Source: Hyposmocoma kahamanoa
Taxonomy: Eukaryota; Arthropoda; Insecta; Lepidoptera; Cosmopterigidae
Direction: 5' to 3'
Assembly (NCBI RefSeq): GCF_003589595.1
Contig: NW_020653774.1
Location: 408,421 to 472,420 of the forward strand
DNA: 64,000 bases
Positions 23,682 through 35,962 of the stretch are shown here, piece after piece (position 1 is the stretch's first letter; each line of letters opens with the position of its first letter). Below the pieces are notes generated by a model. The model saw only the letters and a list, made by a program, of their open reading frames with translations. It was not told the DNA's origin and made no database searches. Position numbers and translations under genes: made by a program.

Positions 23682-25462
23682 CTATTTAATAAGTTTGTTG
23701 ATATCAGGTTCCAATTTACTGAATAACAGCCGCAAGTCACCACGTTCGGTAACATGCAAATGATTTCTCTTTTTAATAAGCAGCGTTGTCACAGCGCTAA
23801 AACCACGTTCACACAAATATGACGATGGGAATGCTATCAAGAATCGTTGAACGATTGACCACAATCCAGGGTACAATTGCGGGATCTGTTTTTGTAGCCA
23901 AAATTCTTGGTAGCCATTTTTGAACTTGCTTTTTGTTTCCTCGTTCGTTGTCAATTCTATAAGTTCTTCTTCCAGCTGAGGTGATATTGCTGTGTTGACA
24001 TTTGAAAACGGATCCAACACCCAGTCTGATATTTCCAAGTTCAAAATATCCTGGTATCGTTCGGTGAAGTCAATGTGAAGATTTTCCAAATGTTGGTAGT
24101 AGGCAAACAAGTCGTCGTTACTGCAGGATACTGATAAATCCGGAAAATTGTAAAACTCACGTCTGCCCGTATTCTTTTTGTGTAGAAGCAGTTTGGCTGC
24201 GAAAGCAGCGACGACATTTTTTGTTTTAATTAAATTTAGTTCATCGCCTTGCAATTGGAGATTCATGTCGTTGAACAATTTATACAGGTCTGTCATGTAA
24301 GCTATAACATTCTTTGATGTAATGAGCTTGTTGCGCAATTCTGTATCTTTAGTTTCCAAGAACTCTATCACAGAGTCAAGCAGGTTGTAAAATCGAGTCA
24401 GACAATTGTCTCTTATAATAGTCAACGAACTTCAGTATGAAACAACAAAGGGTTGAACTCTTCGTCATTAGTAACACAAAGCTGATGAAATAATCTATCA
24501 TTCAAAGAGCTGTTACGGATTTCATTGACTGCTTTGATGACATATTGCAGTGATTGAAATAGTCGTTCACTTAAATTTCTAGCAACCAAATGTTGTCTAT
24601 GAATAACGCAACGCACAGCAAGAAATTAGAATTTCTGGAATTTTATTGTTTAAGTACGCTATGAATCCTTTATGGCACCCTGTCATAGCCGGAGCGCCAT
24701 CCGTAGCAACTGATATAATATTTTTCAAGGGAATCTCTTTCTTATCACAAAACTTTTCCAATGTATTGAATATGGTTTCGCCTTTTGTATCGGTCTCTAA
24801 ATTTCTGGCAAACAATAGTTAATCACATATTTTCTCATCTTTAATAAACCTCACGTAAGACAGCAACAATGCTTCATTAGTTGGTAAAGTGGTTTCATCG
24901 AGCTGAATTGAGAATTGACTAGTCCTCAGATGATTGGACAATGATTCTTCAATGTTTTCAGCCATTTCATCAATTCGTCTTTGCACAGAATTATTACTCA
25001 AAGGAATTTTCCGGATAATATCTGCGGTCGGTTTATGAAGCACAGTCGTTATTACTTCCTTTATTGCTGGCAAAATTAACTCTTCTCCGATGTTGTGTGG
25101 TTTGCCTTTTTGAGCAATTAACAAAGAGATATTGTACGAAGCTCGAAGTCCGTCGTCATCTTGCTTAGCAGCCGCCGAAAAGAGTTTTGCTACACTCGGC
25201 TGAGTATTATGCTTCTTCTCTAGGTCTTGAAAATATTCTACATTCTTGTCTTTCTTATCTGGATGCATTTTATTCAAATGTCTTGAAGGCTTCATTGCTT
25301 CATACGAAAATGTTTTATGTACGTAATGTACGTATGTGTTACGAAAATGGTCTATGTCTATAGAAGGCACAAAGGCGACGATGGGTTTGTGGTATTTTCA
25401 ATGAATCCGAATTTAATATATTCCGCACAGTATTGCCGTCTCTTCTTTTTTACTTCCGACAT
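23682..25462 (-). pseudogene. hAT transposase (ZBED5/SCAND3-like), several disabling changes
   Basis: Starts at MSEVKKKRRQYCAEYIKFGF (25462), which leads into a BED-finger-like stretch. That stretch is interrupted by a stop after PSSPLCLL, resuming as HKTFSYEAMKPSRHLNKMHP. Then come FSIQLDETTLPTNEALLLSY (catalytic-core start, Asp present), an in-frame stop at 24819-24821, ISVATDGAPAMTGCHKGF (second Asp) and CVIHRQHLVARNL after a frameshift. At the conserved EVRWLS-type motif the Trp codon is TGA, with a further shift. The C-terminal part 24425-23682 is intact and ends with the hAT dimerisation domain (LYPGLWSIVQRFLIAFPSSY followed by CERGFSAVTTLLIKKRN). The similarity to host-domesticated ZBED5/SCAND3 proteins reflects shared ancestry; this copy is not functional. 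Confidence 0.88.
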
Positions 25463-25470
25463 TGTTTTGT

Positions 25471-28413
25471 TTTGAGAAATACGTAAGTACACCGAACTTA
25501 AGTACTACTTATCTATTACGCGCGAAACCGCAAATGAAAATAAAATAAATATTACGTTGTTTATACAGGATTGCATAAGCAGCACGCACCGACAGGAATT
25601 AATAATTTATGCCTCTAATACACATCAGGGTCAATTTCGTGCAAAAATAATAAATAAATAGAGAATCAGATATATATACAGAGATATTTATACAGAGATA
25701 CAAAAACTGAAGAAACATTATCCCACTATAAGTAGTTTATAACTAGGTTTGATAAAGTATTCCAACATACGTATTAAACATTAACCAATATTGTGATAAG
25801 TTAAGTTTATCGCATATTCATAGCTTTATAATAAATATCTGTCATTAAAACCGCTGCAACATTGCTTTAATCGTATATGTATTAACATAATATACATACA
25901 AATATGGGCCGACGTCCAATTAAAACAACCCAGAGGCTAAATTCGTTTTATCAATAGCGATCGAGTCGAATGGCGCCCGCGCATTGCGTAATGCAATTGC
26001 TGTTAAGGACTTTCACTCGCAAACGAATGACACATGCATCAGCTTGACATGCGATATTGATTGACCACAGAGCACGCGCGCGCGCACGTTATTGTAAACC
26101 ATAACAATGCTTCATCTAAGATCATCTATAAATATGTACCTCGGCCGATTGAGCAGAGCCGGATATCTTTTGACATTTTAATAAGATAGCACAACCATGG
26201 ATAACTTATCGATTTCAAGAAGCACTTCATTAGTGTAAAACTCTTAGCGTCGTTTAAAAAAAATCCGTTGAAGATATTACAAATTGCTGGTTTTAGGACA
26301 CCAACCTCTCCTTCATCGTTCACCAAAATTATATTGTTACATTCTCGTCAACAGATAAGACATGTCGTTATCAGTGTTCGAATAAACCACGGCAGGTTGT
26401 CAACGTGCGCGTGCGCCAATGCTACCGACCGGTGTCGGCTCCCGCTCGCTGGACCGCTTTCCTTTTCGTTGGGCCACGCGCCGGCTCACAGGCTCAGTAC
26501 GCAGTGAGAGTGGCCCGACCTGTCCCCGGCCGCGGCAGGTCGCACTAAACTTGTAAATTACTTACACTTGGTATGCATAAGTTAACTTCATTAAAGTATA
26601 CCGAAACTTCAACATTCCTTTTCTTGCTTGTTGAACCACTTGCGAGTGCTTTCTCGTTATGTTTTGTCTAAGCTTTTTTAGAGTCTAGCCTAGTATACGT
26701 TAGAGAGATTTTAATTAACGAGTTATTGTTCTATTTCAGGTATGTCTAATGTGATTGTAGAGACCTTTTTTGTTCGTAAGTAGTAAAATATAAACATGTC
26801 GATATAGGTATACATACATATGTCTTCTATAAGTGCAAGGGTAGTCCAGTAGGCTGCACCCTCGCGTTTGGCATTGCGTAGTTTGACGTTCATTCAAATA
26901 ATACAACTGTAGAATTTTTCGAATTCCTTGTCCTAGAGTCATAGTATAGTATATTGTCTTCATCATTTTGTATAAAGTTGAGTGGGTGTAACATTGAAAG
27001 GTAACAAAGAGGAAACTGACAAACTGCGATCCTAGGTGCTATTGTCAAAGTCAAATAATAAGCAATTACATTTGAAATCATCATACTGATTAAAGTCTAC
27101 TGCTCTAGATCGAGTCTAAAAGTCTAAATGTCACCGGGTTTCATTAGTTAAAATTATTATTATTATTATTATTCATTTGTATGGAACGCACGCGCGTGGG
27201 TTTTCAATTTGCAAAGCTACACAAGACTTGAATGGAAATCGGCCAGTTAAGGAAGTTACAGAGTAAAATGTTTGTATTAGCAAAGCGAAGGCGCGTTTCC
27301 AGGACACGTTTAGGCATTCTGGCGCAGCAGTAAATGACTTAAATAAATTGAATACTTCATTTCAACACCGCACCGTTTAAGGCGCTGCGCCTGCGCCGCC
27401 GCCATTAAGCAATTTGTAGTAGCATAGGTGCCAGCGCTACACAAATGCACATTGCACTAGCCAAAAAAAAACTGTACTACTAAACGCAATATCATTTTAC
27501 GCACGTTTTTGAGAGCCTCGTATGCAATACGTACCATTTCATTGCGAATACAATAACTTTGTACGCGTGCACGACCAACCAATAGGGACGCGCACGGTTT
27601 CACAAGACGGGACGTGTAATTGTATTTCATTAGTTGTCGCAGTAATACGCGACTCGCCTAACTAAAAGTTAGCTATTATAAAATTTAATCATTCGGTACG
27701 GTTTCGATATTACTTAGTACATTACGTTGATTACAATTTAATTTAATTCATTATTACGTTAAAAATTATTAAAATTGAGACTTTCATCAAAGGAAATCAA
27801 TATGATTACAATCTATCAATCACCTGCCAAACTCTGCTCTAATCCAGTTTCGGTGTCGCGTCGGAACTCCAGCGCCAAAAACGTGTCGGGAGGCAGGTGG
27901 TTACGCCACCTTGCGCGACGAGCGCGTGACATGTCTGTCGTATCGTCTGTCGACAAACAATATGGGGACCCTGTCAATGGCGCTATTGTCAATGGATGTT
28001 TAGACATGCGGCAGTGTCAGTCAATGTTCCGAAAAGAAAGGGCTATGCACTGATAGTACGTTTACATTATACGAGTTGTTTTCGACCTTAAAGTCCATTT
28101 GCCATAATTATACACTTTCGGAAAATTGAAATGGCTAATAAGACCCCTGAAAGTCTATTTATTTGTACTGTCGCTGCTTTTAACACTTAACAAAAAGATG
28201 GTGTTTAATTATAAATAACTTTCTGTTAACTTAGACTTAAAAATTGACGTGAACTTAGGTCTAGATCATAAAGGAAAAGTCAGCTGAGTTTCGAGTCGAT
28301 AAGAAAGTAAATCATGACTAACAACATAATATTAATTCTAAATCTGCAATGGAACTACTAAATAGCACAAATTGTATCAACCAGCTATTGTTTTATCAGT
28401 TATAATCCATTGT
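25471..28413. other. Intron stretch, no gene seen
   Basis: AT-rich with a GC-rich patch at 26400-26545, an ATT microsatellite at about 27148-27174 and an exact TGCGCCTGCG at 27386-27395. No domain recognised. Confidence 0.4.
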
Positions 28414-28582
28414 CCACACAGAGGTTCCAGGTTCGATTCCCGGGCCGGGAGAAATATTTGTATGGCCTACATTTATTTATCTCGTGAGTTTGGGTGTACT
28501 TTGTGGTTGTCTATGTGTGTGTCCACGCGGTTTCCCTGATGCGGGCCTATCTTGAGTGTGTGCGTCATGATTATTATTATTG
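28414..28582 (+). mobile_element. tRNA-derived SINE, family B copy 3 (5'-truncated)
   Basis: Begins inside the tRNA-like head at CACAGAGGTTCCAGGTTCGA, keeps the B box GGTTCGATTCC and the body, and ends in ATTATTATTATTG. The A-box part is missing. Confidence 0.85.
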
Positions 28583-29865
28583 TACAAAGAATTATTCGGA
28601 ATAGACATGATCACTGGAATATTTTTCTTCATTTAAGAGCCACTCGAAACGTTTAATTAAAAGTTTTTATTTATCACATCACATTTGGGTCAAATCTTGC
28701 AAGTCGACTATGAAACGAAGTGTTTCTTTTTTAAAGCTTTGTATTGTAATGGGTAACAATGCAAAAATCTGATTATCTTGATCTGAAGCCGCACCGAGAA
28801 GTCATGTTGCTGCGAAACATTTGAACTAATGTGTAGACATTTCTTTTTTGAGTTAGTTTTGGTTAGCTAAGAGAGCATTCATGAAGTGCTTATTTGCGGA
28901 TCATGTTGGAGTCAAGAACATCGAAATACCTCCACAAGAAGTTCTCAATGGTGAAAACTTCATTGTTGGAATGTTTTGTTTGAACGCATCATTTGTTCAT
29001 CTTTTTAGTAAGAACACCTGAACATATATCATTTACCTTTTAATTAATAAAAATTGTATTTCTTTCATGACAATATGACAATCTAGCAGTACACATCACT
29101 TTGACATTTCCAATCTTACTACCAATTTTACAATATCCAACTCGTCGTTCCTATAACTTGAAATATATCGTTACGACTTTGTAGATTGGCACACTGTCAC
29201 TATTATTATATTATATGTTTCTGTTGATCTGTACGTTTCAAAGAACTTTAGTTGAAGTTGGCACCTATTGTTCTGAACTCGGTCACTTGGCGGGTGAGTA
29301 TGTTGGCTTTCGGAGCGCCGCTGGAGGTTACAATTTTGATTAATTGGTGTTGTAAATCCTTTGTAACATTTGCTCAGAAATATTTACCAATCTTTATTCC
29401 CAAAAAAACACTCGGAATGATTGATTACGTTGAGTTTATGCAGCACAACCACAACCAACAGCGGTATTAGGAAGTAACAGTAGAATTAACAAATGACAGG
29501 CTGTATGGCACTGGCATAAGATAATTTTCGTTTACGGAGCTCTATGACTTCGCGAGATAACTTTCTAAAAATGCTAACGGATCCAAATTGCACCAACTCA
29601 ATACTCAGTAATTACGCATTATTCCATTGAGAATTCAATCAACACAATCATACTGTTCATGATCGACGTCCAGTGGCGTTTGCTGTGGGAATTATTTTGT
29701 AACTGTGCACGCGCACGCGCAATCGGTAGAGATCGCCAAAGTGTTTCTGTTAAAAAGTTTACGGCCAGAGGTGCGCACTACAGGACGTCAATGAAAACGG
29801 GATTTGGCAAACGAATAGCATCAACAAAAGGTCTCAATTTAAATATGGTCTAAAACGATTTAAAT
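28583..29865. other. Intron stretch, no gene seen
   Basis: AT-rich. Short frames at about 28880-29010 and 29252-29470 give no recognised protein. Confidence 0.4.
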
Positions 29866-30170
29866 AGTAGCAGTAGAGCTCCTTGTGAAAGAGTTCGTCC
29901 GAAGTACTGCCACTGCCACCTTATCTATTTCTGCCGCCAGGCAGCACTGTGTAATTACTGCATTCAGATTTAGAATGGCGAGGGAGCTGGTGAAATTACA
30001 GACACATGGGACTTGTCAACTTATGTCTCAGGGTGACGGGCGCAGTGGCAATGCCCCTCAGATCTTGCGATTTAAAGCTCTGAGTGGCGCTGTAACTGTC
30101 ATGGATAGGTGTGTCGGTTACCACCAGGCGCACGACTTGTTCGTCCCCGCACTTGGTATTATAAAAAAAT
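29866..30170 (+). repeat. Dispersed repeat family A, copy 3 (full length)
   Basis: The most complete plus-strand copy: GTAGCAGTAGAGCTCCTTGT at the start, a middle with GAGCTGGTGAAATTACAGAC and CTTATGTCTCAGGGTGACGG, and the end GACTTGTTCGTCCCCGCACT then TATTATAAAAAAAT. Length about 300 bp with an A-rich terminus. Confidence 0.85.
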
Positions 30171-33030
30171 CCATTAAAAGAAACATGTATGCCAATAGAC
30201 CAAGACTAGTCCAACGCATAAATAAGCGTTACATTTACAATAAACCTTACGTTTAAAACCTTTCCTTCATTTTAAGCTATTGGGTCTTTCCAATCAAAAT
30301 CAAAGCGCAACAAAAATGCACACGCGAACACCATAAAATGTGATAGAGATAATTCTAATAAGAAATCGCACCTATTACGGACACACTTCCATGGTCCGCG
30401 TTCCGCTGTGTCGGCTGAAGAAGCTTACCGCTGCAAAGCCATGAATTAAGGCGCATGGGCGATCAAACAATGACACTTCTCCGTACGTACAAAAACTACG
30501 GCCAGTTATCATTACTTAGGAATTTATAAAATGCTGTTCTAGAAAATCGAAGACTAAGTTGCAAGTTCTGAACTGAAGTTTAATACTTTACATATTTTTC
30601 CAAGGCAAGACTCCATGATGTACTCATATATATGAGCTAGGAATATCAATCTTCATTGGCGGCTATTATAAATTACAAATAAGGTAACTTAAGTAACAGT
30701 TCCACATCTTTTCCATGTTTACGAGTTTCTTAAAAAGCTCTATACTAACTGTAGATAAAAGCGTAGCAATGGCCAAAACATGTTCCATGTTGCAGTTTAG
30801 TATATTTTGCAATCACTTGGTCCAGTGACTGCGCCAGCGGAACCGCGTGAACTTTAACTCGTTGCGCAACGATGGGCGATCGGCGTACGTGCACCTGCCA
30901 AATACCAGCAAGACTCACAACTCGCATGTATTTATTATTGCTTTGGCTGCGTGAGTCGTGTCAGCGATTTTATATAAAAGAATTTGCGCCATCATCTTAT
31001 GTAATGACCATTGTGAACTTTCGTCGCGGTCCTCGAGGATGTACGTGCTGGGTTGGGTTTGATTGACCTCTCACTAACAATGTACCTCTAGCCACTTTTA
31101 TGTAGGTACCTATGACGCATATGAGTGAAAACGGGAGTGGAGTCTTCTTATGCATGTGAGAAATGATGATGATCAGCGCCCGATCCTTGCGTAAAGAATT
31201 TTAAGAATTTATTTTCCATGAATACATTGTTTTTCAATACAGTATTTTTCTGCTTGGAAAGCATTACTGTCATTAAAAACTTAGTGGTATTCTGCGAATT
31301 AAGGCAATGACATGCAATTATTTTGGCTTAGGTGTAGGTATTAGGAACAACATTAATCAATACGGCATTTTTCTATTGTATCATTTTGTTGATGAAATAA
31401 GTAACAACCTTCCACATTTACTTTCCAGTTAACTATAATTAGCGTGTAACTGCGCTGGCGTACACACACTCACATAAACAGCTGGTTAGAATTTTCCTCG
31501 CCACGCAGTTCGCATAATTATTTGCAATTGTTCCAATTACCATTCTGACATTTCGCTATGTGCAAGCCTCGTAAAATCAGCACCTTAAACCTAACTTGGG
31601 AGCACTTTGGTGCTTTCTGTTAAGATATTTTTCGTGTAAATGGGCCGTTGCCCGCCGCGCACCTTAACTGCTGCAGTTGCGCCTGCACCGCAGCCATAGC
31701 GATGGCGTGGATCGAATTGAACCTGTCATTGTGCGCCTGCGCCTTGTCACGACCTCGGTACCGGCATCCAGAAAATTAGACAGCGCTTGCACGCGTGAGA
31801 AAACTTGTTATTTAACTGGTTGCAGTTATTCGGAATAGACATGCGTTACACTCGACATGAAATATCAACGACCGCATGCGTATTAATATAACATAATGGT
31901 TATATACATAATTTTAGAATAAGGTTTATTATCACATTATTAAAAAAGTGCAACAATAACGAGTTAAAATTTTGCTGTACATTTATCTTCGCTTTATATT
32001 GCCTCTATTGTCAGGAATTTCTTCAAAAAAAGTTATTCGACTCGGAATTTCATTCGTTTTTTGTGACGCAGAAAGTTAGTACATTAGTGACGGAAGAGAC
32101 TGTTGATAATACGCTATATTTTGAGAAATTATTGCAAGCAGTGTATATCACTGCACGCGTTCACAATGTTGATCGAGATGATGAAAAATGTTATCAATTA
32201 AATCACGTAAATTTGCATGACAGGTAACGACTCTGGGGATATGAGAGGAACAGATCCGATATGACAGATGTAAGTAGCTTCGAGGCATTACGACTTGTCT
32301 CGCGGCATGTATCTGAGTTGGAAGGGCTGTCCCTTTCACTTGCCTGTCGCGCTCCCCTCCCTGCGCATTCTAGACTGTAGGCGTACCTTAGGCCAGCTGG
32401 AATCTAGACCACCAGCGCGGCACGAACTCGCTGATGTCACCGTGTGGCAACAAGATGACGCTAATCGAATAATTTAATTAACTGTAAACTCTGTTTGTTA
32501 TTTTTAACATAATTTATTCAGCTATTAATTAAATTATTCAATTATCAATGCGCATAATAATATTATGTTGTTTCACTAATAATGTTTTAGTTTCTGCTGA
32601 CTAAAAACTTAGTAACTTATTTTTTGTGCTACTTGTGGAGAATTGTGATTAGCATTTTTTAATTCAATTCATTTATTGTAAAAATTTACTGTAACTCTTC
32701 AAAAAAAATTAATTAATTAAAAAAACAGAGGATAGGGTAAGTGCCACCGCTTCTATTTATAACAAGTAAATGTAAATAGAAAAAAAGAAAGCACAACAAA
32801 ACCGGAACGTTAAACATTGCGAAATCGAAATGTCAATCATTATATCATCACCTTACACCAAGGTAAACCTATCACTTACTATTGCTACAGCTTCACAACT
32901 TCGCCCTCCTTCTACGTCTGACCACACGTCTCGGCAACGATGCGCCGGTACGCACAACTGTACACCGAGAGACGCACAATAAGTATCTACTCAGTCGTAT
33001 GCGAAATTATTAAAGTTTTATAGCTTATTT
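30171..33030. other. Intron stretch, no gene seen
   Basis: AT-rich with GC-richer patches at 31650-31760 (exact TGCGCCTGCG at 31732-31741 and a near copy at 31679) and 32340-32460. No gene recognised. Confidence 0.4.
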
Positions 33031-33045
33031 ATATGTTTTCTTTTT

Positions 33046-34152
33046 AGGAAATGAAACTGTTTTTCCGGATTAAATTTTTTCAAGTTCCATTTAGTATTAA
33101 TTATTAATAGAAATTAGAATAAACTAAAACATATTAATTAGTACTGCAGTCTTATGTCTGTTTGGAATTTTTCATCAGAGGAAACACTGGATCCCAAACT
33201 GGTGGTACGGAGAAACCATCTTCCCTGTTGAAATTATTTAATTTCAATGGCCTCTCGCAGCATCCTGGGTAGATAATGGACTTCTTTTGCAAGGACCTGG
33301 GGTTTGTCAAACTTCATTGAATGTGTAGGTTTATCCATGACATGCTCGCAGACTGCAGACTTGTTTACGCGACGGTGTTTGACATCAGCTATATGTTCTT
33401 TGACGCGGGTACAAATACTTCGCTTCGTTTGTTCAATATAAGACAAACCGCACTCACAGTCAAGCTTGTAAACTCCTGCATCCTGTAAGGGGATGTTACA
33501 TTTCACGGGTCTCAGGAACTGAGAAATCTTCCTCAGGGGCTTGAAATAGGTCTTGATAGATGCGCGCCTGAGGACTCTTCCGATCTTGTCTGTAACACCT
33601 CTCACGTAAGGTAAGATGGCAGGTCTTCGCTCGACTGTCGGTGGTTTCACACGGGGCCTGCGGTATTGGCGTGGAATCTTCAACTTATTCGCATGTAGGA
33701 CTTGCTTTATATGCTGAAGTTCCCCTGCCAGATGATTACTGTCGCAGACACCATGTGCTCTCTGAAACAAAGATTTGCCCACGGTAGCTAACTGGCTAGG
33801 ATGGTGATGGGAATTACCATTGAGATACCTATCTGTATGGGTTTTCTTTCGAAATACAGTATGGCCTAAGGTGTTATTAGGATTTCTTTTAATTAAAACA
33901 TCTAAGAAAGCTAAAGTACCACAATTCTCTTGTTTCATTGTACTCGTAACTATAGGTAGTGAAAAATAGGGTGGTTTGCATCAATATTAGACATAACTGG
34001 TTGAAGACTGTACCACCTCAGTCAACCGTGACCATGGAACCTGTAAAGGGCCCGAAACGTCGGTTTGTTTGAAAAAACAAATATACGCGATTTAAATCCG
34101 GAAAAACAGTTTCATTTCCTATGTGTAGCAATCGCGAAAACCTAAGAACTCG
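33046..34152 (-). mobile_element. Penelope-like retroelement, truncated copy with 15-bp TSD
   Basis: Flanked by a perfect 15-bp direct repeat ATATGTTTTCTTTTT (33031-33045 and 34153-34167). Just inside, AGGAAATGAAACTGTTTTTC (33046, 26 nt in all) recurs in reverse complement at 34095-34120. The minus strand encodes the RT C-terminus and GIY-YIG endonuclease. On the plus strand at 34018-34065, CAGTCAACCGTGACCATGG and GGGCCCGAAACGTCGG resemble Penelope pseudo-LTRs, where GAAACGTCGG is part of a hammerhead ribozyme core. The conserved TSD points to fairly recent insertion. Much of the RT is missing. Confidence 0.88.
33234..33938 (-). CDS. Penelope-like RT C-terminus plus GIY-YIG endonuclease (5'-truncated)
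   Basis: An uninterrupted 234-residue frame. Residues about 9-45 (LAFLDVLIKRNPNNTLGHTV then RKKTHTDRYLNGNSHHHPSQ) are the conserved RT tail of Penelope-like elements. A basic linker follows, then the endonuclease from about residue 155: GVYKLDCECGLSYIEQTKRS with CTRVKEHIADVKHR. It corresponds to the GIY-YIG fold, with Gly-Val-Tyr in place of GIY and Tyr-Ile-Glu in place of YIG. The last Gly is therefore changed to Glu. The CxC pair and KEH motif are kept. A stop follows AIEIK, earlier than in typical members. RT fingers and palm with the catalytic Asp residues are absent, so it cannot act alone. Confidence 0.88.
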   Translation of the reverse strand: MKQENCGTLAFLDVLIKRNPNNTLGHTVFRKKTHTDRYLNGNSHHHPSQLATVGKSLFQRAHGVCDSNHLAGELQHIKQVLHANKLKIPRQYRRPRVKPPTVERRPAILPYVRGVTDKIGRVLRRASIKTYFKPLRKISQFLRPVKCNIPLQDAGVYKLDCECGLSYIEQTKRSICTRVKEHIADVKHRRVNKSAVCEHVMDKPTHSMKFDKPQVLAKEVHYLPRMLREAIEIK

Positions 34153-34177
34153 ATATGTTTTCTTTTTGTTTGTTCTT

Positions 34178-34472
34178 TTTTTATGACACCAAGTGACGGG
34201 ACGAACACGTCGTGCGCCTGCTGGTAAGTGACACGCCTGTCCGTAACATATGCAGTGCCACTCAGAGCCTTACTCTATCTAAAGGGCACTGCCACTGCGC
34301 CCGTCACCCGCAGACATAAGTTTACAAGTCCCATGTACCTGTAATTTCACCACCAGAGCTTACCCTTTAAAACCGGATTGCAGCAATGCTCACATTACTG
34401 CTTGGCGGCGGGAAATATGTAAGGTGGCAGTACTTCCCTGGATGAACTCTTTCACAAGGAGCTCTACTACAA
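34178..34472 (-). repeat. Dispersed repeat family A, copy 4
   Basis: Reverse-orientation full copy starting TATGACACCAAGTGACGGGA and ending CACAAGGAGCTCTACTAC. It begins about 10 bp beyond the target duplication of the Penelope-like insertion. Confidence 0.85.
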
Positions 34473-35535
34473 CTAGAATAGTCTTATATACCCAGTCCCC
34501 ATGGTTTCTCTTTTGTTTCCATCATTCTTTCTATGGCTTATATACAAAAACGCTGTCTTACTCGTAGTATTCGTCCATCAGGCTCTGCGTAAGCACAAAT
34601 AAAGCTCGCGAGTAGACTATTTTTTCTTGTCTACCGAATTTGGCGCTACTGTAGCGGTAGTATGTTCGCAACTGTAGATACAGTTCGTATGACGTCTTTT
34701 CTGAGTATAAGATTAAGGCTAATGGAAATTAAGGCGCCTATTGGAGCCTAAGATAATGGCGAACCACTGTTTTTTACATAAAAGCGCACACTGATAGCAA
34801 TGATGGTGAGTGGAAATGCGATTATTTCTTAATAATCTTCATAACGATGCCTGTGCTCCTTATAATGCAAAACCAACATGTCATTTAACGAAATAGACTT
34901 ATACATACGCATAAATAAATTTAAAATGGTCATTTCGCTGCAGTACTTAAAAACAATTTGTTTACCGTCAGTAAATTATACGCCGTGTTGAGCAATATTC
35001 ATTTGGAAACATTGGCCTATAATAAAGACTATAGATAGATCTGGCGGTTGCCTACACCACGGACACAGCAAAGGTCACGTGAGCGCGGCGCACGCAGCGG
35101 CGGCTAACCGCACTGCTGTCGCCATCAGCGCCAAAGAGTAATTTCTAGAAAGAGAAGTGGGAGCGGAAAGAATTTTAAGAAGGCTTATGTGAAACAGCCA
35201 CAATATTGTCTCGAGTCCAGTTAAAAAATCAGCTTTACTTGATATGTAATACGACAAACTATGTATAGACAGAAAAAAAACTATTGTGACAAAGTAAATA
35301 GGCATTCTAAAAGGGTCTATATCTCAGTATATTATGAGGATTGCCGATGCACTCGCTGTTATTCTGGCGCAGCCTTGCATATGTCATGAAATGGAATATA
35401 ATAAATTTGTAAACACAAATTTTTAAGTTTATCGAATGCCACGGTTTTTACTGATGGCAGTAATTGAATATCATGGGATATTAAATTATTTTTTGTGAAA
35501 TTACTCCCCTGGCACCATCTGGCTTGTTATATAAT
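34473..35535. other. Intron stretch, no gene seen
   Basis: AT-rich with a small GC patch at 35060-35130. Nothing recognised. Confidence 0.4.
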
Positions 35536-35706
35536 TTCGAAACACTAAGAAAAAATCTTTCGATCCGGCTGGATTCGAACCAGCACTTTCCAGCAATCCG
35601 TACTAGACGCTCTGCTAACTACCACTACCACGGAACGTGGTTTAGTTGGCAGAACGTCCGGTCCAGCAATCCAGCCGGATCGAAGGAATTTTTCTTAGTA
35701 TTTCGA
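35536..35706. repeat. Foldback element with tRNA-like core
   Basis: The left arm (TCGAAACACTAAGAAAAAAT then CTTTCGATCCGGCTGGA) is repeated in reverse complement at the right end (TCCAGCCGGATCGAAGG then AATTTTTCTTAGTATTTCGA), about 36 nt with few differences. On the minus strand the core has a canonical T-arm GCTGGTTCGAATCCAGC (5-bp stem, 7-nt loop, B box) preceded by A-box-like TGGTAGTTAGCAGAGCG. On the plus strand TGGTTTAGTTGGCAGAACG also fits an A box. So it is a tRNA-derived unit closed into an inverted repeat. Confidence 0.75.
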
Positions 35707-35962
35707 TCTTTGTATTCGTAATTATTGTAAATAGGTACAAAGTCTAAGTCAAATAATCATTTATTCTATAGGTAAAATGTTTTACACTCGAATCGAATCC
35801 GGGACCTCAAGTTCAAATTATACAACAAGCACTAAATAAATTACATTCATATAATTAGCCACTAACCAAAGAAAATAATCAAAATAAGTAAGTAATAATA
35901 ATGATAGTCACGTAAAATCAATGAAATTGAATATCGTTCAACGCATGTTCAAATACATAAAC

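Larger units (their letters stand above)
23319..25470 (-). mobile_element. hAT-superfamily transposon, decayed
   Basis: A left terminus AGGGGTTCCCAAACTTATTT at 23321 is typical of hAT elements of the CAGGGGTTCCCAAA type. The minus strand then encodes an almost full-length hAT transposase (25462 to 23682). No matching right terminus was found past 25470, so that end is lost or strongly diverged. A long hairpin lies in the 3' subterminal part at 23473-23550. Confidence 0.82.

Noticed and set aside
23682..25462. Domesticated ZBED-type host gene instead of a transposon
   Set aside because: In-frame stops, frameshifts and a loss of the conserved Trp codon, together with a hAT-like terminus nearby, indicate a dead transposon.
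28880..29470. Two short plus-strand frames that might be exons of an unknown gene
   Set aside because: No domain, no matching phase or clear acceptor/donor pairs to link them.
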